A stretch of 64,000 nt of DNA from contig NZ_RJKV01000002.1 in the NCBI RefSeq assembly GCF_003751305.1, positions 1 through 64,000 on the forward strand, written 5' to 3'. The position numbers were made by a program, and so were the translations under genes. The notes beneath the pieces are model-generated. The model saw nothing but the letters and a program-made list of their open reading frames with translations, had not been told where the DNA came from and did not search any database. The DNA is from Stenotrophomonas rhizophila. GTDB taxonomy: Bacteria; Pseudomonadota; Gammaproteobacteria; Xanthomonadales; Xanthomonadaceae. How positions within the stretch are numbered: position 1 is the stretch's first letter; each line of letters opens with the position of its first letter. Positions 59,910-64,000 of the stretch are shown here, in pieces.

Positions 59910-62099
59910 ATGGATGTTTCCCACTTGCTCGACGGGTTGAACCCCGCCCAGCGCGAAGCTGTGTCCGCCCCGCCCGGCCACCATCTGGTGCTTGCCGGTG
60001 CCGGTTCCGGCAAGACCCGCGTGCTTATCCACCGCATCGCCTGGCTCAATGAAGTCTGCGGCGTGCCGACCCATGGCATTTTTGCGGTGACCTTCACCAA
60101 CAAGGCCGCCGGCGAGATGCGTCACCGCATCGACCTGCAGCTGTCGCAGGGCAGCCGCGGCGCGTGGATCGGCACCTTCCACGGCCTGGCCCATCGCCTG
60201 CTGCGCCTGCACTTCCAGGACGCCAAGCTGCCCGACAGCTTCCAGGTGATGGATTCGGACGACCAGCTGCGGCTGGTCAAGCGCGTGGTCCAGCAGCTGG
60301 AGATCGACGACGGCAAGTTCCCGCCGAAGCAGATCGCCTGGTGGATCAACGAGCAGAAGGACGAAGGCCGTCGCCCGCAGCACATCCAGCCCGAGCCGCA
60401 TGACGCGTGGCTGGAAACCATGCGCCAGGCGTATATCGCCTATCAGGAGCGCTGCGACCGCGCCGGTCTGGTCGATTTCGCCGAGCTGCTGCTGCGCGCG
60501 CATGAACTGCTGCGCGACAACCCGGCGCTGCTGGCGCACTACCGTTCGCGCTTCCGCGAAATCCTGGTGGACGAGTTCCAGGACACCAACGCCATCCAGT
60601 ACGCCTTCGTGCGCGTGCTGGCCGGTGAGACCGGCCACGTGTTCGTGGTCGGCGATGACGACCAGGCCATCTATGGCTGGCGCGGCGCCAAGGTCGAGAA
60701 CGTCCAGCGCTTCCTGAAGGATTTCCCGGGCGCGCAGACCGTGCGCCTGGAGCAGAACTACCGCTCCACCGCCAACATCCTCGGCGCGGCGAATGCGGTG
60801 ATCGCGCACAACCCGGACCGCATCGGCAAAGAGTTGTGGACCGACAGCGGCGATGGTGATCCGATCGATCTGTACGCGGCCTACAACGAAATGGACGAAG
60901 CGCGTTACGTGGTCGAGCGCGCGCGCCAGTGGGTGCGCGATGGTGGCAGCTATGGCGACGTCGCCGTGCTCTACCGCAGCAATGCACAATCGCGTGCCTT
61001 CGAAGAAGCGCTGCTCTCCGAGCAGGTGCCGTACCGCGTGTACGGCGGCATGCGCTTCTTCGAGCGCGCCGAAATCAAGGATGCGCTGGCCTACCTGCGG
61101 TTGATGACCAACCGCAACGATGACGCCGCCTTCGAGCGTGCGGTCAACACGCCGACGCGTGGCATCGGCGATCGCACCCTGGATGAAGTGCGCCGTTTGG
61201 CCCGTACCCACGCGATCTCGCTGTGGGAGGCCACCATGCTGACCACCCAGGGCAATGAGCTCGCTGTACGTGCACGCAACGCGCTGGCCGGGTTCCTGGT
61301 GCTGGTCAACCAGCTCCAGGCCGAAGCCGACACGATGACCCTGGCCGAACGCATCGACCACGTGCTGATGCGCTCGGGCCTGCGTGAGCACTGGTCCAAG
61401 GAAAGCCGCAACGCGCTGGATTCGGAATCGCGCGCGGACAACCTGGACGAACTGGTCTCGGTGGCCTCGCGCTTCGTGCGTCGCGAAGACGATGTCGAAG
61501 AAACCCAGGACATGAGCGAGCTGGTCGCCTTCCTCGCCTACGCCTCGCTGGAAGCCGGCGAAGGCCAGGCCCAGGCCGGCGAAGAGGGCGTGCAGTTGAT
61601 GACGCTGCACGCTGCCAAAGGCCTGGAGTTCCCGCTGGTGTTCTTGGCCGGCATGGAAGACGGCCTGTTCCCGAGCGCGCGCTCGCTGGAAGAAAGCGGC
61701 CGGCTGGAAGAAGAACGTCGCCTGGCGTACGTGGGCATCACCCGCGCGCGCCAGAAGCTGGTGCTCTGCTACGCCGAATCACGTCGCATCCATGGCCAGG
61801 ACAACTACAACGTGCCCTCGCGCTTCCTGCGCGAGATCCCGCGTGAGCTGGTCAACGAAGTGCGCCCCAAGGTGCAGGTCTCGCGCGGCACCTCGCTCGG
61901 TGCCAACCGGGTGATGGGCCACTCGGCACTGGAAGCGCCGCCGCTCAAGCTGGGCGCGATGGTCAACCATCCCAAGTTCGGCGAAGGCATGGTCACCGAC
62001 TACGAAGGCAGCGGCCAGCACGCCCGCGTGCAGGTCGAATTCATCGAGGCCGGCAGCAAGTGGCTGGTGATGGCGTATGCCAATCTGACGGTGCTCTGA
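59910..62099 (+). CDS. uvrD: DNA helicase II
   Basis: A 729-residue superfamily 1A 3'-5' helicase for nucleotide-excision and mismatch repair. The motifs are all present: LNPAQREAV (Q motif), I LAGAGSGKTRV (Lys35), Ia FAVTFTNKAAGEMRHRI, II VDEFQDTN, III VGDDDQAIYGWRGA, IV RLEQNYRS, V VQLMTLHAAKGLEFP, and VI YVGITRARQKLVLCYA. The C-terminal Tudor-like GAMVNHPKFGEGMVTDYEG, known to bind RNA polymerase in UvrD/PcrA, is present and separates it from Rep. A GTAG repeat follows. Confidence 0.97.
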   Translation: MDVSHLLDGLNPAQREAVSAPPGHHLVLAGAGSGKTRVLIHRIAWLNEVCGVPTHGIFAVTFTNKAAGEMRHRIDLQLSQGSRGAWIGTFHGLAHRLLRLHFQDAKLPDSFQVMDSDDQLRLVKRVVQQLEIDDGKFPPKQIAWWINEQKDEGRRPQHIQPEPHDAWLETMRQAYIAYQERCDRAGLVDFAELLLRAHELLRDNPALLAHYRSRFREILVDEFQDTNAIQYAFVRVLAGETGHVFVVGDDDQAIYGWRGAKVENVQRFLKDFPGAQTVRLEQNYRSTANILGAANAVIAHNPDRIGKELWTDSGDGDPIDLYAAYNEMDEARYVVERARQWVRDGGSYGDVAVLYRSNAQSRAFEEALLSEQVPYRVYGGMRFFERAEIKDALAYLRLMTNRNDDAAFERAVNTPTRGIGDRTLDEVRRLARTHAISLWEATMLTTQGNELAVRARNALAGFLVLVNQLQAEADTMTLAERIDHVLMRSGLREHWSKESRNALDSESRADNLDELVSVASRFVRREDDVEETQDMSELVAFLAYASLEAGEGQAQAGEEGVQLMTLHAAKGLEFPLVFLAGMEDGLFPSARSLEESGRLEEERRLAYVGITRARQKLVLCYAESRRIHGQDNYNVPSRFLREIPRELVNEVRPKVQVSRGTSLGANRVMGHSALEAPPLKLGAMVNHPKFGEGMVTDYEGSGQHARVQVEFIEAGSKWLVMAYANLTVL

Positions 62100-62116
62100 G
62101 CAGCGCTCGTCATCCG

Positions 62117-62186
62117 GTAGTGCCGGCCGCTGGCCGGCAGCTGCCTGCTGCGGCGTTGTCGGGAGCCGGCCAGCGGCCGGCACTAC
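62117..62186. repeat. Pair of inverted GTAG (SMAG-like) elements after uvrD
   Basis: GTAG plus tgccggccgctggccggc starts at 62117. The inverted copy (gccggccagcggccggca then CTAC) ends at 62186. Its CTAC overlaps TACAAT (62184-62189), a -10 candidate for the next gene. Confidence 0.9.
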
Positions 62187-62219
62187 AATGGGGCCATCCT
62201 TTTCGAACAGGCCGCCGCC

Positions 62220-62774
62220 ATGACCGATTCGCCGCTGCACCTCACCGTCAAGTTGAATGCCAAGCTCCAGCCCGAGCATCGCCATGAGCTGTTCGAAGAC
62301 CCGCTCGATGCGCTGCTGGGCAGTGCCGAGCTGGGCGAGATCACCGGCGGTGGCACCGCGCTGACGGAAGACGGTGAAGTGGACTACGGCGATATCGAGG
62401 TCGCGCTGAACGATCCGGCCTCGTTGCCTGGCGTGATCGAGCTGCTGGAGCAGCTGGGGGCGCCGAAGGGCTCGCTGATCCAGCGCGAAGGCGCCCCCGA
62501 TCAGCCGTTCGGCGTCACCGAAGGCTTGGCGTTGTATCTCAACGGCACCGATCTGCCCGATGAGGTCTACGAACAGTGTGATTCGAACTATGTGTTCGAA
62601 CAGATCGTCGAGCGCATCGAAGGCCACGGCGAGATCTGCAGCTGGTGGCAGGGCCCGACCGAGACGGCGCTGTATCTGTATGGCGCCTCGTTCGACACGA
62701 TGCACGAGCGCATCGCCGATCTGCTGGCGAGCTACCCGCTGTGCCAGGGCGCACGCGTGGTGCGTACCGCCTGA
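62220..62774 (+). CDS. Conserved hypothetical protein
   Basis: A 184-residue acidic soluble protein. The first half reads as beta-rich (LHLTVKLNAKLQPEHRHELF, GGGTALTEDGEVDYGDIEVA) and ends in helices. A repeat-like second half (LYLNGTDLPDEVYEQCDSNY and ALYLYGASFDTMHERIADLL) suggests two similar ferredoxin-like alpha-beta units. It has no signal peptide or catalytic motif and no family was recognised. Its stop codon abuts that of the convergent ThuA-domain gene (TGATCA). Confidence 0.7.
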   Translation: MTDSPLHLTVKLNAKLQPEHRHELFEDPLDALLGSAELGEITGGGTALTEDGEVDYGDIEVALNDPASLPGVIELLEQLGAPKGSLIQREGAPDQPFGVTEGLALYLNGTDLPDEVYEQCDSNYVFEQIVERIEGHGEICSWWQGPTETALYLYGASFDTMHERIADLLASYPLCQGARVVRTA

Positions 62775-63506
62775 TCAGCAGTCCGGCGCGTGGCCTGCTG
62801 CATAGCGCAGGCCACGGCGCAGCTGCGCCCGCACATCCGGATTGGCGTACACCGCAGCATCATGGCCCAGCCCGGTGTACCAGCTGCGGCCGCCATCGAA
62901 GGGCCGGCACCAGGCGATGGGATGATCGGCGCCCATGGTGCCGCCGTCGTAGCGCGCTTCGTCCACCGTCGCGATGACCTGCACCATCCCACGCGGATTG
63001 CGCCGGTAGTTGTAGAGCTCATCGCGGATCGGCCACGCCGGGCCTGACGGTTTGCCGTCACGCTCAGGCTGCACCCGCGTCTCCTGCAGACCCTCGGGGT
63101 GCTTGTGGAACCACGCGCCGACCAGTTCGCCGTACCACGGCCAGTCGTACTCGGTGTCGGCCGCGGCGTGCACGCCCATGAAGCCGCCGCCGTTGCGGAT
63201 GAACTGTTCCATCGCCGCCTGCTGCGCGGCGTCGAGCACATCGCCGGTGGTATTGGCGAAGACCACGGCGCGGTAGCGGGCGAGGTTGTCGGGGCGGAAA
63301 TCGCGGGGATCGTCGCTCGGGTCCGCCGTCATGCCGGCCTCGGCACTCAGCTCGCGCAGCGTCGCCACGGCCACAGGAATCGCGTCGTGGTGGAACTTGG
63401 CGGTGCGGCTGAAGATCAGCACGCGGTCCGGACCCGGCGCGGCGGAAAGTCCGGGTAGCGGCAGCAGGGCCAGCGAGCACAGCAGGGCAATGAGCAGAGG
63501 GCGCAT
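62775..63506 (-). CDS. Exported ThuA-domain protein
   Basis: A 243-residue protein with a signal peptide (PLLIALLCSLALLPLPGLSA) and a ThuA/class-I-amidotransferase-like domain: VLIFSRTAKFHHDAIP at the start, GGGFMGVHAAADTEY, and TMGADHPIAWCRP with GRSWYTGLGH. ThuA domains occur in trehalose-utilisation and sugar-related proteins, often fused to binding domains; this is the single-domain form and its substrate is unknown. Residues near the nucleophile elbow carry no clear Cys, so amidotransferase activity is unlikely. It is convergent with the gene at 62220. Confidence 0.88.
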   Translation of the reverse strand: MRPLLIALLCSLALLPLPGLSAAPGPDRVLIFSRTAKFHHDAIPVAVATLRELSAEAGMTADPSDDPRDFRPDNLARYRAVVFANTTGDVLDAAQQAAMEQFIRNGGGFMGVHAAADTEYDWPWYGELVGAWFHKHPEGLQETRVQPERDGKPSGPAWPIRDELYNYRRNPRGMVQVIATVDEARYDGGTMGADHPIAWCRPFDGGRSWYTGLGHDAAVYANPDVRAQLRRGLRYAAGHAPDC

Positions 63507-63729
63507 GCGCGAAGTCTGTCATGGGCGTTGTCGGTCTCCGTCCTGCGCTGCAGCACAGGCATCCCAGGCAGCGCATGCCTGCGCTATCCGCGTTGTGGTG
63601 GGCCAGGGCGTCTCGCTTCATCCCCGATCGCCCCCGGCTCATCCCGGATTTCACACAGTTCGTCGCGTGCCGCTTGTCGCTCCCCCGGCCGGCGCCCAGA
63701 GTCTGCCCCTGTCCGCTGGGAGCGCACTC

Positions 63730-63987
63730 GTGAACAAGGGAATTCCATATCTGCTTGCTGCACTGGTCCTGCTGACATGGTCGGCAGGCTGGGCCGAGCC
63801 GGTGCTGGCCCTGTTCCAGCACGCGCAGACCTGCCTGGCCGACGGCGGCGACTTCGATCTGCTGCGCCTGCGCTGCCAGCCGCAGCCCAGTGGGGTGTGC
63901 ATCGGCCGGGCGACGCTGTGGTTCTGGCTGAGCGGCATCGTCTTCGCACTGGTCGCGCTGCTGGGCACGCGTCGCCGCACGCGCTGA
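63730..63987 (+). CDS. Small membrane protein of unknown function
   Basis: An 85-residue protein with an N-terminal hydrophobic segment that could be a signal peptide (YLLAALVLLTWSAGWAEPVL). A short periplasmic stretch with three Cys (QTCLADGGDFDLLRLRCQPQ and GVC) follows. A C-terminal helix (LWFWLSGIVFALVALLG) and a basic tail (TRRRTR) complete it. The Cys could form disulfides. GTG start, preceded by a purine-rich ctgggagcg; the 148 upstream codons in frame are not protein-like. No family was recognised. It is close to the window edge. Confidence 0.6.
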   Translation: MNKGIPYLLAALVLLTWSAGWAEPVLALFQHAQTCLADGGDFDLLRLRCQPQPSGVCIGRATLWFWLSGIVFALVALLGTRRRTR

Positions 63988-64000
63988 CAGTCGAACACGC

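Noticed and set aside
58578..61610. 1010-residue minus-strand frame over the FAD protein and uvrD
   Set aside because: Antisense to uvrD, whose seven helicase motifs are complete.

Overview
The window is dense, high-GC, single-chromosome-style DNA from a gammaproteobacterium of the family Xanthomonadaceae, most likely Stenotrophomonas or a close relative. Two things point there. The first is the gene content: TamA/TamB, an S46 peptidase, a CrbS/CrbR-type two-component system beside acs, a coniferyl-aldehyde-dehydrogenase-like enzyme and rsmG-parA-parB. The second is at least eight short GTAG-headed inverted repeats of the type known in S. maltophilia as SMAG/REP elements. No phage, intact insertion sequence, CRISPR array or tRNA was seen.

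Layout. 1-127: end of a 5S rRNA gene and its terminator. 128-875: about 750 bases of decayed sequence with a large imperfect inverted repeat and a frameshifted gene remnant. 876-9316: a chemotaxis receptor, hemH with an overlapping hydrolase, a secreted SYLF lipid-binding protein, the tatABC operon, a BPSS1780-type membrane protein and a class I glutamine amidotransferase. 9288-20123: an isolated GspE/PilB-like ATPase divergent from glyQS, then tamA-tamB. 20223-22370: a secreted S46 dipeptidyl-peptidase of predicted DPP11 type. 22449-33095: an acetate/carboxylate region with a transporter-fused hybrid kinase (CrbS-like), its LuxR-type regulator, acs, a DcaP-like porin and an MHS-family carrier; mntP with a probable yybP-ykoY manganese riboswitch lies in the middle. 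33275-39729: aldehyde dehydrogenase, xthA, a small membrane protein, a phosphopantetheinyl transferase, rsmG, parA and parB. 39765-42274: a Cdd1-type protein, then epimerase, glycosyltransferase and a LAB_N membrane protein that could supply lipid-linked uronic acid for LPS. 42359-50165: a DUF885 hydrolase, then a czcI-like gene and czcCBA heavy-metal efflux. 50249-51463: a GT1 glycosyltransferase on the minus strand.

51662-56196 holds the least explained locus: five tightly packed genes for an unknown 161-aa protein, a 571-aa coiled-coil membrane protein, a 73-aa Pro/Ala-rich peptide, a 182-aa helical protein and a Ycf46-like AAA+ ATPase. It is my best candidate for an undescribed system. 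The window ends with rpmB-rpmG, a cardiolipin synthase-type phospholipase D protein, an FAD/NAD(P)-binding protein, uvrD, a conserved hypothetical, a ThuA-domain protein and a small membrane protein.

Two window-wide patterns stand out. Several genes have a -10-like box ending 6-7 bases before the ATG with no Shine-Dalgarno sequence, which suggests leaderless mRNAs. Several GTAG repeats end exactly at, or just before, the -10 box of the next gene. All assignments come from reading the sequence and translations; no database search was run.
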